This document shows, one piece after another, positions 52,474 through 60,662 of a stretch of 64,000 nucleotides of DNA (positions are counted from its first letter, which is position 1; each line of letters starts with the position of its first letter). The notes below the pieces were generated by a model. It saw only the letters and a list, made by a program, of their open reading frames with translations, had not been told where the DNA came from and did no database searches. A program made the translations under genes and the position numbers. This stretch comes from Chitinophaga sp. (GTDB lineage: Bacteria > Bacteroidota > Bacteroidia > Chitinophagales > Chitinophagaceae). The stretch spans positions 626,751-690,750 of the forward strand of contig NZ_JAGHZS010000007.1 in the NCBI RefSeq assembly GCF_017745275.1, read 5' to 3'.

Positions 52474-54009
52474 TTAAGATTCAGGGAGTGTGCGGCGTTG
52501 CAACCGGGTAAACAGCATGCCCGCCAGGAATATAGATAAAGTGCCTACCACAATAATCAAATGCACATGTAAAGGACTACGCCACTGTTCCCAGGCAGCA
52601 GGCAGGTATTTGGAAAGCGACATCCAGAGAATGACCAGCAAACCTATGACCGTAGCAGCAACTGCCGCCGCATTCTTTGTTTTAGATACAATGCCCAGGA
52701 GAAATAATCCCAGCATTCCCCCGGCGAAAATGCCGGATAGTTCCCACCAGATATCGAGGATGCTCTTCACCCCTATCATAGAGATACCAAAAAATATAGC
52801 CAGCAAACCAGTCACCGTAGTAGCAATGTACAATACCCGCATCTCCTTTTGCGGACTGGTTTCCCGGCGGATATAGCGCTGGTAGATATCTTTCAAAAAA
52901 ACAGTTGCAGTACTATTCATTCCACTACTCACAGTACTCATTGCAGCAGATAAAATGGCCGCTACAATTAAGCCCAGTAATCCTTTTGGCACCTTCGTCA
53001 CCATAAACCAGGGCAACACCTTATCGCCGTAATCAGCCGGCACCAGGGATGCTACGGGCACATGCCGTTCCGCCGCCACCTGTTGCTTTACCGCTAACAA
53101 CGCTTCCGGATGCTGCTGCGCGTAGGCAAACAATGCCGTACCAATAAAAAAGAATACCATACTCACGGGCACATACCAATACACGCATAACCAGATACTA
53201 CGCGAGGCCTCCTTCCGGGAACGCGCCGTGTGATAACGTTGTACATAATTCTGGTCCATCCCGAAGTTGTTCAGGTTAATAAAGAACCCATATAATAGTA
53301 CCACCCAAAAAGTAGGGGTATTAAAATCCGTTGGATTAAAACTACCCAGCGAAAATTTTGCTTCACTGCTACCAATACTAAAAATATCCGCGATGCCATT
53401 TTTCATGCCGGCAATCACCAGTCCCAGGATAATCAATGCCCCGGCTGTTTTGATAATGCCCTGTAATACTTCCGTCCAGATCACCGCTTCCATTCCTCCC
53501 AGCACAGTATAAATAATAATACAGATACCAGTAACGGTCATGATAGTACGCATTTCCAGGCCCGTAAGCGCCTGTAATGCCAGCGCCACCCCAAAAAAGA
53601 TAGTGCCCATCCTGGCCAACTGCATTAATATAAAACAGACCGTGGCGTAAGTCCGGGCCCATGGCCCAAAGCGGCGCTCCAAATGGGTATATGCACTTAC
53701 TTCTCCACTATGCCTGTAAAACGGTACAAAATATTTAGCTGCAATAAATGCAGCGAGCGGCATCGACAAACTGAAAACAAAAGCATTCCAGTTGCTGCCA
53801 AACGATTTCCCGGGTACACCCAGGAAGGTATTGCTGCTCAAAAAAGTAGCGTACAATGATAGCCCCAATGCCCAACCAGGGATGGTTCCGGAAGCGGTGA
53901 TAAACTGCGCGGCATTTTTGTTTTTCCTGGAAAACCACAACCCCGTTAAAATCATACAAAGCAGGTACATCACAATCACAGCCAGATCAATTAAAGGCAT
54001 TTGGTGCAT
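52474..54009 (-). CDS. Sodium:solute symporter (SSS family)
   Basis: A 511-aa inner membrane symporter of the SSS family with about 13 hydrophobic helices. Signatures: WFSRKNKNAAQFITASGTIPGWALGLSLYATFLSSNTFLGVPGKSF (TM2 with the sodium site), and GLLGLIVAAILSAAMSTVSSGMNSTATVFLKDIYQRYIR (TM8-9, S-S/T pair). It likely imports a sugar acid or sialic-acid-like substrate for the aldolase downstream. It is transcribed divergently from an AraC-type regulator, with a 137-bp shared control region. Confidence 0.93.
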   Translation of the reverse strand: MHQMPLIDLAVIVMYLLCMILTGLWFSRKNKNAAQFITASGTIPGWALGLSLYATFLSSNTFLGVPGKSFGSNWNAFVFSLSMPLAAFIAAKYFVPFYRHSGEVSAYTHLERRFGPWARTYATVCFILMQLARMGTIFFGVALALQALTGLEMRTIMTVTGICIIIYTVLGGMEAVIWTEVLQGIIKTAGALIILGLVIAGMKNGIADIFSIGSSEAKFSLGSFNPTDFNTPTFWVVLLYGFFINLNNFGMDQNYVQRYHTARSRKEASRSIWLCVYWYVPVSMVFFFIGTALFAYAQQHPEALLAVKQQVAAERHVPVASLVPADYGDKVLPWFMVTKVPKGLLGLIVAAILSAAMSTVSSGMNSTATVFLKDIYQRYIRRETSPQKEMRVLYIATTVTGLLAIFFGISMIGVKSILDIWWELSGIFAGGMLGLFLLGIVSKTKNAAAVAATVIGLLVILWMSLSKYLPAAWEQWRSPLHVHLIIVVGTLSIFLAGMLFTRLQRRTLPES

Positions 54010-54146
54010 AAAAATTCGCTATTGGTTGATAATTTCATACGTGGAAAATAAAACAGTTGTGCTACTTGCTACTACTAAGGTTGCCCTTTTTTTTGGATCA
54101 AACAATGTTGCAGGTTATGAAAAGAATGGCTTAAATTACTATTACC

Positions 54147-55004
54147 ATGAATCACCTTGCCACCAACACGCCCAGTACATGGATTTTACCGGACCACCTG
54201 AAACGCAAGCTGGAAAAACATCCGCTTGGCAGAAACCTTTTTATTACCAATATAGGACGCTATCCTGAAAATACTGCCAGGGAACCGGTAGAAGTAAAAG
54301 GGAGCGCGGTATATACGCTGTTATATGCAGCACATGGCAAAGGCTGGATAGAAACACGCGATAAAAAAACGGTCATCAAACCTAACCAGTACCTGCTAAT
54401 CCCGGCCAACACCGCTTTTCGCATCGGCGCGGCACCTGACGATCCATGGCAGCTCTATACCGTACAGTTTTCCGGGCAACTGGCGGCAGCCATCTACCAG
54501 TACCTGGACACCACCGACAAGCCCCGCACCATTCCGCCGCTGGTAGGCAGGAACGCACAGTTCGATGATATCCTGCATCACCTGGACCTGATGAATAATA
54601 TTGAAAACCTGTTGTACGCTAACTTTCGCTTCTATAGTTTTCTGGGCACTTTCCGCCTCAGTGTTTTTAATTATATGAAACATGGGGCAGATAATATTAT
54701 AGAACAGTGTATCCAGTTAATGAAACAACGCCTGGATCAGCATCTCACGCTGGCAGATCTTTCCAAAGAAATGGGGTTATCCGCTTCTTACCTCTCCGCT
54801 TTATTCAAAGAAAAAACGCGCTACGGACCTATACAGTTGTTTACCTCCCTGCGTATGCAGAAGGCCAGTCAGCTGCTAAGAGAAACAAATTTATCTGTGA
54901 AAGAAATTGCGGGAGAAATGGGTTACCCGGACCAGTATACTTTTTCGAGGTCATTTAAATTAGTAATGGGCTTATCGCCTAAAACATTTCGGGATAAATT
55001 GTGA
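54147..55004 (+). CDS. AraC family transcriptional regulator
   Basis: A 285-aa activator. The N-terminal cupin domain (about 50-110: YTLLYAAHGKGWIETRDKKTVIKPNQYLLIPANTAFRIG) should bind a sugar. The C-terminal 100 residues hold the two HTHs: LTLADLSKEMGLSASYLSALFKEKTRYGP and LSVKEIAGEMGYPDQYTFSRSFKLVMGLSPKTFRD. It is divergent from the symporter/aldolase operon and probably activates it. The downstream end is marked by hairpin C. Confidence 0.93.
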   Translation: MNHLATNTPSTWILPDHLKRKLEKHPLGRNLFITNIGRYPENTAREPVEVKGSAVYTLLYAAHGKGWIETRDKKTVIKPNQYLLIPANTAFRIGAAPDDPWQLYTVQFSGQLAAAIYQYLDTTDKPRTIPPLVGRNAQFDDILHHLDLMNNIENLLYANFRFYSFLGTFRLSVFNYMKHGADNIIEQCIQLMKQRLDQHLTLADLSKEMGLSASYLSALFKEKTRYGPIQLFTSLRMQKASQLLRETNLSVKEIAGEMGYPDQYTFSRSFKLVMGLSPKTFRDKL

Positions 55005-55007
55005 GAA

Positions 55008-55111
55008 AGCTTTTAGCCATTAGCTTTTAGCTTTTAGCAAATGCAGCGAAGACCCAAATAACATAATCTTCGCTGCATTTGCTAAAAGCTAAAAGCTAAT
55101 GGCTAGAAGCT
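55008..55111. repeat. Heptad-arm hairpin C, bidirectional terminator
   Basis: Arms of 44 bp (55008-55051 and 55068-55111) pair with a single mismatch around a short AT-rich loop. Each arm carries four 7-mers of TTTTAGC type followed by AAATGCAGCGAAG, as in hairpins A and B. It fills the gap between the convergent AraC and Gfo/Idh genes and should terminate both. Confidence 0.85.
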
Positions 55112-55112
55112 A

Positions 55113-56195
55113 CTATAGGCTTACCACCTTCCCCGTGCGCACCGATTCGTCGCAGGCAAAGGCGATGCGCAGGCTGTTCAGGGCGTCTTCAACGTGATCA
55201 GTCAGGTCTATATTTTCGCGGATAGCATTTAGGAAATACAGTTGTTCCCGGTCACATAAGCCCTGGTGATCCGGTTCTCCTTCCATGGTAATCCAGGTAT
55301 CTTCTTTCGCAAACTTGCCGTTGGCATCCAATGCTGCGTGATGAAAACGGAGTGACTCAGTTTTCGTATGTGCGTCTACGTTATCAGAGTTACCGGTGGC
55401 GCCTGCATCTTTGGCAACGATAGAAACGGAGCCTTCCGGCCCGATAACATCTTTTACAAAAAAGGCGGTTTCGCTCATCATGGGGCCCCAGCCGGCTTCA
55501 TACCAACCCACTGAGCCATCTTCAAAACGTATTTGCAACTGACCGTAGTTATAATTATCTGCCGGTACGTCGTCAGAAAGACGGGCGCCGATAGCGTATA
55601 CCTGTATGGGTTTAGAGCGGGTCATCTGGCACATCACATCAATATAATGCACACCGCAATCCACAATAGGGCTCAGGCTTTGCAGCAGGTTGCGGTGTAC
55701 CGTCCACTTGCTGCCCTGGCTTTGCTGGTTGAGGTTCATGCGCATCACCAGCGGCTTGCCCAGTTGTTGTGCGAGCTCCACAAACCGCTGCCAGGAAGGA
55801 TGATGGCGCAATATATATCCTACCACCAGCTTTTTACCGGCTTTGCGCGCAGCGGCGGCTACCCGCTCCGCTCCTGCTACTGAGTCGGCCAATGGTTTCT
55901 CGATAAATACATGACAACCCTTTTCCAGCGCCATGATCGCGAAGCTTTCATGTGTATCCGGATAGGTGGAAATGCATACAGCATCCGGTTGTGTGGCCGT
56001 CAACGCCGTTTCGTAATCACTGTACAAAGGATAACCGCCACCCAGTTTGTCGTTTAATACCTGCTTACTATTGCCGGTAGATACTATACCGCAGATATCA
56101 AATCCATCCAGCGTATGATAAGCAGTGGCGTGAGAAGCGCCCATATTACCACACCCTACTACTAATACCCGAATAGGTTTCATTGATCCAGACAT
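55113..56195 (-). CDS. Gfo/Idh/MocA family oxidoreductase
   Basis: A 360-aa NAD(P)-dependent sugar or inositol dehydrogenase. The Rossmann domain begins IRVLVVGCGNMGASHATAYHTL. The EKP motif (HVFIEKPLADSVAGAERV) is at about 95-110, and the catalytic-side DCGVHYIDVM near 180 is typical. The C-terminal alpha/beta domain is complete. It likely oxidises the imported sugar or its derivative. Hairpin D separates it from the GMC gene, so it may have its own promoter. Confidence 0.93.
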   Translation of the reverse strand: MSGSMKPIRVLVVGCGNMGASHATAYHTLDGFDICGIVSTGNSKQVLNDKLGGGYPLYSDYETALTATQPDAVCISTYPDTHESFAIMALEKGCHVFIEKPLADSVAGAERVAAAARKAGKKLVVGYILRHHPSWQRFVELAQQLGKPLVMRMNLNQQSQGSKWTVHRNLLQSLSPIVDCGVHYIDVMCQMTRSKPIQVYAIGARLSDDVPADNYNYGQLQIRFEDGSVGWYEAGWGPMMSETAFFVKDVIGPEGSVSIVAKDAGATGNSDNVDAHTKTESLRFHHAALDANGKFAKEDTWITMEGEPDHQGLCDREQLYFLNAIRENIDLTDHVEDALNSLRIAFACDESVRTGKVVSL

Positions 56196-56217
56196 ATTAT
56201 TGTGTTTTGTTGTTTGA

Positions 56218-56329
56218 GCAGAAAGCTGAAAGCATAAAGCAGAAAGCTATTGCAGCGGATGACATTAGCGGATATTCAGGTTCATCATCCGCTACAATAG
56301 CTTTCTGCTTTATGCTTTCAGCTTTCTGC
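56218..56329. repeat. Heptad-arm hairpin D
   Basis: Two 45-bp arms (56218-56262 and 56285-56329) pair with one mismatch. The arms are built of AAAGCNK-type 7-mers followed by CTATTGCAGCGGATGA. It lies between the codirectional GMC and Gfo/Idh genes, directly after the GMC stop codon. Its arms resemble hairpin E more than A-C. Confidence 0.85.
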
Positions 56330-56332
56330 CTG

Positions 56333-58036
56333 TTATAAATCCTGTCGCTTCAGCGCTTTTACGGCGTAATCCGCTGCCCTCGCTGTAATGGCCATATAGG
56401 TCAGTGAAGGATTCTGGCAGGCGGAAGATGTCATGCAGGCACCGTCGGTAACGAATATATTTTTTACGGTATGCACCTGGTTCCATTCATTGAGTACGGA
56501 GGTACGCGGATCTCTTCCCATGCGGGCGGTTCCCATTTCGTGGATGGCCATACCCGGGTAGGAATCGCGGTCAAATGTCTGTATGTCTTTTAGCCCGGCT
56601 GCTTCCAGCATGGCTGCTGCATCTGCGGCCATGTCTTTCCGCATTTGCTTTTCGTTATCTTTAAATTCACAATTGAACTGGAGTACAGGTTGGCCCCAGG
56701 CATCTTTCGTGCTGTGGTCCAGTATTACCTGGTTATCTTCATAAGGCAGGCATTCTCCAAAGCCCATCAGGCCCATTTGCCAGGGTCCGGGTTCCGATAA
56801 ATAATCTTTGAAAGCATTGCCGATTCCCAGTTCTGCAATACCCCTGGCCCAACCGGAACGGCTGCTGTAGCCGGTATAACCGAAGCCACGGATGTAGCCG
56901 CGTTTATCGTCGGTATTCACATTCCTGAAGCGGGGAATATAGAAGCCTGCAGGCCGCTGGCCGTAGTAATATTTATCTTTAAACTCATCGGAAGTTCCGC
57001 TGGCACCTACATGAAAATGGTGATCCATGAGGTAATGACCCAGTACACCGTGATCGTTGCCGATACCTTGCGGGAAACGGTTAGACACAGAATTCATCAG
57101 CACAAAAGTGCTGCCGAGTGTAGACGCATTCAGGAAAATAATATTCGCGTAAAACTCCTGCATCTCTTTGGTATGTTTATCGATGACCCGCACGCCGGTC
57201 GCTTTATTTTTACTTTCGTCGTAAATGATACTGTTCACAATAGCATCTGATACCAACGTGAGATTACCTGTTTTGGCGGCAGCCGGCAGTGTAGACGACT
57301 GTGAGCTGAAGTAAGCGCCGAAAGGGCATCCGCGGGCGCAACGATCCCGGTATTGACATTTGCCTCTGTCGCCGATAGGTTGTGTAAGATTAGCAGTGCG
57401 GAAGATGGTCATTTTTCTGCCGGGAAATGCGGCCTCGATGCGTTGCTTGGATTGCTTCTCAAAACAATTCATCTCCATGGGTGGTTGAAAAACGCCGTCT
57501 GGTAAATGATCCAGCCCTTCTTTCTGTCCGCTGATGCCGGCAAATGCTTCCACATGATCATACCAGGGTGCGAGGTCTTTATACCGGATGGGCCAGTCAA
57601 TTCCTATACCTTGCTTGATATTGGCTTCAAAGTCGAGGTCGCTGAGACGCAGGGAACCGCGGCCCCACATGATAGAGCGTCCACCCACAATATCCGCCCG
57701 CATCCAGTCGAAACGTTTCTTTTCGGTATACGGACTTTCCGTGTCTTTAGCCCAGTAGCTTTCGTTAAACTCTGTATACACCCGGTCCCGGACCAGGTAA
57801 GGATGTTCTTTGGATTGCGCTATGGTGGTGGATCCGCGGTGTGTTACTTCCCAGGGAGCTTTCAAAGCGGTGGTATAATCTTTCACATGCTCCAGTTGCC
57901 GGCCACGTTCCAGCAACAATACTTTCAGGCCTTTTTCACATAATTCTTTTGCCGCCCAGCCGCCTGAAATGCCGGAGCCTACTACAATTGCATCAAATGT
58001 ATTTAACCCTTTTGCTTTAAGGTTTAAGTTAGCCAT
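56333..58036 (-). CDS. GMC family oxidoreductase
   Basis: A 567-aa FAD-dependent oxidoreductase. FAD binding: FDAIVVGSGISGGWAAKELCEKGLKVLLLERG. Other features: GGRSIMWGRGSLRL, a cysteine-rich CQYRDRCARGCPFGAYFSSQ stretch, and a C-terminal HEMGTARMGRDPRTSVLNEWNQVHTVKNIFVTDGACMTSSACQNPSLTYMAITARA typical of GMC_oxred_C. It lacks a clear Tat signal. Related Bacteroidota enzymes act on sugars or glycosides with a gluconate-dehydrogenase-like small subunit; none is encoded beside it. Confidence 0.93.
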   Translation of the reverse strand: MANLNLKAKGLNTFDAIVVGSGISGGWAAKELCEKGLKVLLLERGRQLEHVKDYTTALKAPWEVTHRGSTTIAQSKEHPYLVRDRVYTEFNESYWAKDTESPYTEKKRFDWMRADIVGGRSIMWGRGSLRLSDLDFEANIKQGIGIDWPIRYKDLAPWYDHVEAFAGISGQKEGLDHLPDGVFQPPMEMNCFEKQSKQRIEAAFPGRKMTIFRTANLTQPIGDRGKCQYRDRCARGCPFGAYFSSQSSTLPAAAKTGNLTLVSDAIVNSIIYDESKNKATGVRVIDKHTKEMQEFYANIIFLNASTLGSTFVLMNSVSNRFPQGIGNDHGVLGHYLMDHHFHVGASGTSDEFKDKYYYGQRPAGFYIPRFRNVNTDDKRGYIRGFGYTGYSSRSGWARGIAELGIGNAFKDYLSEPGPWQMGLMGFGECLPYEDNQVILDHSTKDAWGQPVLQFNCEFKDNEKQMRKDMAADAAAMLEAAGLKDIQTFDRDSYPGMAIHEMGTARMGRDPRTSVLNEWNQVHTVKNIFVTDGACMTSSACQNPSLTYMAITARAADYAVKALKRQDL

Positions 58037-58206
58037 ACACCGAAAAAAATATTGGTCAGGCTGGAAAATAATAAAATAATGGAGAAGTGAGCAGTTATTT
58101 GGTATGAACGGAAACGTGTTATTTTTACGCTAATTCAGTGTTGCAGCGGATTTGACGAGGTGCATTTCTATTTCTTCGTCACACCTCACTCCTCCGTAAT
58201 TACTGC

Positions 58207-58620
58207 TTACTCCATATAATTCAGATCTTTCGAAAACGTTTCCTCCATGCGCCACAATGCCAGCAGTGCCGGTATAATAGTTCCCAATGCAATAATGCCC
58301 GCAGCCATGGCGATGCTGGTATGTACCTTTAGCAACAGGAATAATGGCGTAAATATATTTACACTGCCCCGCACAAAGTTAGGTACAGTGGTAGCCACCG
58401 TAGCACGCATATTGGTACCGAATTGTTCTGCCGCAATGGTTACAAATAACGCCCAGTAGCCGATGGCGAATCCCAGCAACAGGCGTATGCCATAAAAAAC
58501 AAAGGTACCGGCGCCGGCAAGAGTAAGGTAGACGACCACTGTGGCCAGGGTCAGCATAACGAAAATAAATACTGCCGCGCGCCTGCTTCGCAGATACTGG
58601 CTCAATAGCCCGCTACACAC
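58207..58620 (-). pseudogene. C-terminal remnant of an MFS transporter
   Basis: A 137-aa open frame covering only the last third of a major facilitator transporter: four TM helices (LRSRRAAVFIFVMLTLATVVVYLTL; YGIRLLLGFAIGYWALFVTIAAEQFGTNMRATVATTVPNFVRG; the last two helices; a short tail). MFS proteins are normally about 400 aa. The frame ends abruptly at 58620, and hairpin E starts within a few bases, so the 5' two-thirds were probably deleted at or near the repeat. It is unlikely to be a functional transporter. Confidence 0.75.
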
Positions 58621-58623
58621 ATC

Positions 58624-58754
58624 TTTTTGAGCAGAAAGCAGAAAGCATAAAGCATAAAGCTATTGAAGCGAATGAAAAGCGCAAATAAGTAATCAAATAC
58701 TCGCTCATATCATTCGCTTCAATAGCTTTATGCTTTCTGCTTTCTGCTCAAAAA
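58624..58754. repeat. Heptad-arm hairpin E with unequal arms
   Basis: Left arm 58624-58675 and right arm 58710-58754 pair perfectly except that the left arm has one more 7-mer (AAAGCAT). Both end in T- or A-runs, giving U-tracts in both directions. The arms resemble hairpin D: GAGCAG, AAAGCNK units, then CTATTGAAGCGAATGA. It lies between the MFS remnant and the ArsR promoter. Confidence 0.8.
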
Positions 58755-58759
58755 AAAAA

Positions 58760-58809
58760 TTTGCGTAGTCAAATAACTACACATATATTTGTGTAGTCAA
58801 ATAGCTACA
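58760..58809 (+). promoter_or_regulatory. ArsR promoter with tandem operators
   Basis: TTTG at 58760-58763, a 20-bp spacer and TATATTTG at 58784-58791 give a near-ideal Bacteroidota promoter. Two copies of GTAGTCAAATA(A/G)CTAC (58765-58780 and 58793-58808), each an imperfect palindrome, flank the -7 box. The second lies over the likely transcription start. This layout fits autorepression by the ArsR-type protein whose ATG follows at 58812. Confidence 0.82.
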
Positions 58810-58811
58810 TA

Positions 58812-59141
58812 ATGAATTTAAGAAGAGACGTATTTCAGGCCATCGCAGACCCCACCAGGCGGGCGATACTCCTGTTGGTGGCTTCACAGGCTATGACGGC
58901 AGGCGCTATTGCGGCTAATTTCAACACCGCCAGGCCCACCGTTTCCAAACACCTCCAGATCCTCACTGAGTGTGAGCTGCTGGAGCAAAAACAAACCGGT
59001 CGGGAAATTCATTACCATATCAACGCAAAAAAAATGAGAGAAGTCGCCGATTTTATAGAACCATTCCGCAAATTGTGGGATGACAGATTTAATGCACTGG
59101 AAACAATTATGAAAACCTACCAGGCAAAGAAAAAAGATTGA
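58812..59141 (+). CDS. ArsR family winged-helix repressor
   Basis: A 109-aa regulator. The HTH reads [44 protein letters not shown]. The start [18 protein letters not shown] is typical of the ArsR subgroup found with SRPBCC/AHSA1 proteins. It lacks the CxC metal site of true arsenic sensors, so it probably senses another signal. It heads a four-gene operon and probably binds the tandem palindromes at 58765-58808. Confidence 0.92.
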   Translation: MNLRRDVFQAIADPTRRAILLLVASQAMTAGAIAANFNTARPTVSKHLQILTECELLEQKQTGREIHYHINAKKMREVADFIEPFRKLWDDRFNALETIMKTYQAKKKD

Positions 59142-59143
59142 CC

Positions 59144-59608
59144 ATGGAACTGAAAACGAAAATAGACGCCGCAGACGGGCAACAGGATCTCACGATTACC
59201 CGTGAATTTGAATTGCCGGTAGAACTCCTTTTTAAAGCCTATGAAGAACCTGCGATAGTAGAACAATGGATGGGTACCAAAGTATTGAAACTGGAAAATA
59301 AAAAGTATGGTGGTTTTTCTTTTGAAACCACGGATCCTAAAGGAAACACGTTTGGAATGAGCGGCACCATCCACGAATTCCGCCAGAACGAAAGCATCAC
59401 GCGGACATTTGAAATGGCCAACAGTCCATTTTCAGTGCAACTGGAATTCCTTCAGTTTGAATCTCTCAGCGCAGACACCAGCAAACTCACGATGCACATC
59501 ATCTATAAATCCAACGACCACCGGGACCTGATGCTGAAAATGGGCATGACCAAAGGCATAAACATGGCACATAACCGACTCCAGGAAACTGTTAACAAAC
59601 TAAAGTAA
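59144..59608 (+). CDS. SRPBCC / AHSA1 domain protein
   Basis: A 154-aa START-like fold protein of the AHSA1 type. I start it at the ATG at 59144, two bases after the ArsR stop codon; an in-frame TTG at 59138 would give two more residues. Family pattern: LTITREFELPVELLFKAYEEPAIVEQWMG, GGFSFETTDPKGNTFGMSGTIHEF, ESITRTFEM, and a C-terminal helix GMTKGINMAHNRLQETVNKL. It probably binds a hydrophobic ligand. ArsR-AHSA1 pairs are common, suggesting the regulator and this protein respond to the same compound. Confidence 0.9.
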   Translation: MELKTKIDAADGQQDLTITREFELPVELLFKAYEEPAIVEQWMGTKVLKLENKKYGGFSFETTDPKGNTFGMSGTIHEFRQNESITRTFEMANSPFSVQLEFLQFESLSADTSKLTMHIIYKSNDHRDLMLKMGMTKGINMAHNRLQETVNKLK

Positions 59609-59614
59609 TTCGTT

Positions 59615-60013
59615 ATGACAAAGAGAAACAAAATTATTTACTGGATTGCTACCCTTTGGCTTTCACTGGGAATGGGCTCCAGCGCAATCGTACAACTGCT
59701 GGGTTTAAAAGCGGAAAATGATTTCATCACCCACCTGGGTTACCCCCTTTATTTTTTAAAGATATTGGGTACTTGGAAATTACTCGGCATCATTACCATC
59801 CTCCTGCCTAAATTTCCATTGCTGAAAGAATGGGCATACGCCGGTTTCTTCTTTGTGACCTCCGGTGCACTGGCATCGCATGTGATATCGCACGACGCCT
59901 TCAAAGATATGTTTCCCTCCATCCTGTTAGTGCTGCTGACGGTGACCTCCTGGTACTTCCGCCCGGCCGACAGAAAACTTTCCATTGCTCACTTTAATAA
60001 TTCCATCGTATGA
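59615..60013 (+). CDS. DoxX-like membrane protein
   Basis: A 132-aa protein with four TM helices and the DoxX pattern (IATLWLSLGMGSSAIVQLLG, FLKILGTWKLLGIITILLPKFPLLKEWAYAGFFFVTSGALASHV). The role is unknown. Its stop overlaps the start of the next gene (ATGA), so they are translationally coupled within the ArsR-led operon. Confidence 0.85.
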   Translation: MTKRNKIIYWIATLWLSLGMGSSAIVQLLGLKAENDFITHLGYPLYFLKILGTWKLLGIITILLPKFPLLKEWAYAGFFFVTSGALASHVISHDAFKDMFPSILLVLLTVTSWYFRPADRKLSIAHFNNSIV

Positions 60014-60591
60014 ATCCAAAAGCAGATTTTTATTTCGACAAAGCCGGACAATGGGAGAAGGCTACCATTCAGCTCAGAAGCATTGTGCTGGACTGCGGAC
60101 TCACCGAAGAAGTAAAATGGGGCTCTCCCTGTTACACGTATAACAACAATAACATCGTGTTAATACACGTGTTCAAAGAATACTGTGCCATCTTGTTTTT
60201 CAAAGGTGCACTGCTCCATGACCCGGAAGGGATACTGGTACAACAATCCGAAAACACGCAGGCAACGCGGCAAATACGGTTTACCAGTGCAAAGGAAATA
60301 ACCGCTATGCAGGCCGTAATTAAAGCTTATATCTATGAAGCCATAGAAGTAGAAAAAGCCGGCCTGACCGTGAAGTATAAAAAAGTAGCGGAGTTCCACA
60401 TGCCGGAAGAGTTCCAAATCAAACTGGATAAAATGCCTAAGCTGAAAAAGGCTTTTGAAGCATTAACACCCGGCAGACAAAGAGGCTATCTCCTCTTTTT
60501 TGGTGGCGCCAAACAAGCCAAAACCCGTGAATCCAGGGTGGAGAAATATATAGATCACATCCTTGCCGGAAAAGGATTAGATGACGAATGA
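60010..60591 (+). CDS. DUF1801 / YdeI (OmdA) family protein
   Basis: A 193-aa cytoplasmic protein of the YdeI/OmpD-associated group. The DUF1801 part includes LTEEVKWGSPCYTYNNNNIVLIHVFKEYCAILFFKG. The YdeI C-terminal part includes MPEEFQIKLDKMPKLKKAFEALTPGRQRGYLLFFGGAKQAKTRESRVEKYIDHILAGKGL. Some members are linked to stress or peptide tolerance; the exact function is unknown. Last gene of the operon, followed by hairpin F. Confidence 0.88.
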   Translation: MNPKADFYFDKAGQWEKATIQLRSIVLDCGLTEEVKWGSPCYTYNNNNIVLIHVFKEYCAILFFKGALLHDPEGILVQQSENTQATRQIRFTSAKEITAMQAVIKAYIYEAIEVEKAGLTVKYKKVAEFHMPEEFQIKLDKMPKLKKAFEALTPGRQRGYLLFFGGAKQAKTRESRVEKYIDHILAGKGLDDE

Positions 60592-60652
60592 TTTTTACGC
60601 AAAGCAGCAAAGATTAAAATAGCTTTGCCTCTTTGCTGCTTTGCGTGAAAAA
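60592..60652. terminator. Heptad-type hairpin F, bidirectional terminator
   Basis: A 16-bp perfect stem (ACGCAAAGCAGCAAAG at 60597-60612 with 60631-60646), flanked by T5 on the left and A5 on the right, sits between convergent genes. U-tracts on both strands fit bidirectional intrinsic termination. The GCAAAG-type units recall hairpins D and E. Confidence 0.85.
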
Positions 60653-60662
60653 CCACTTGCGC

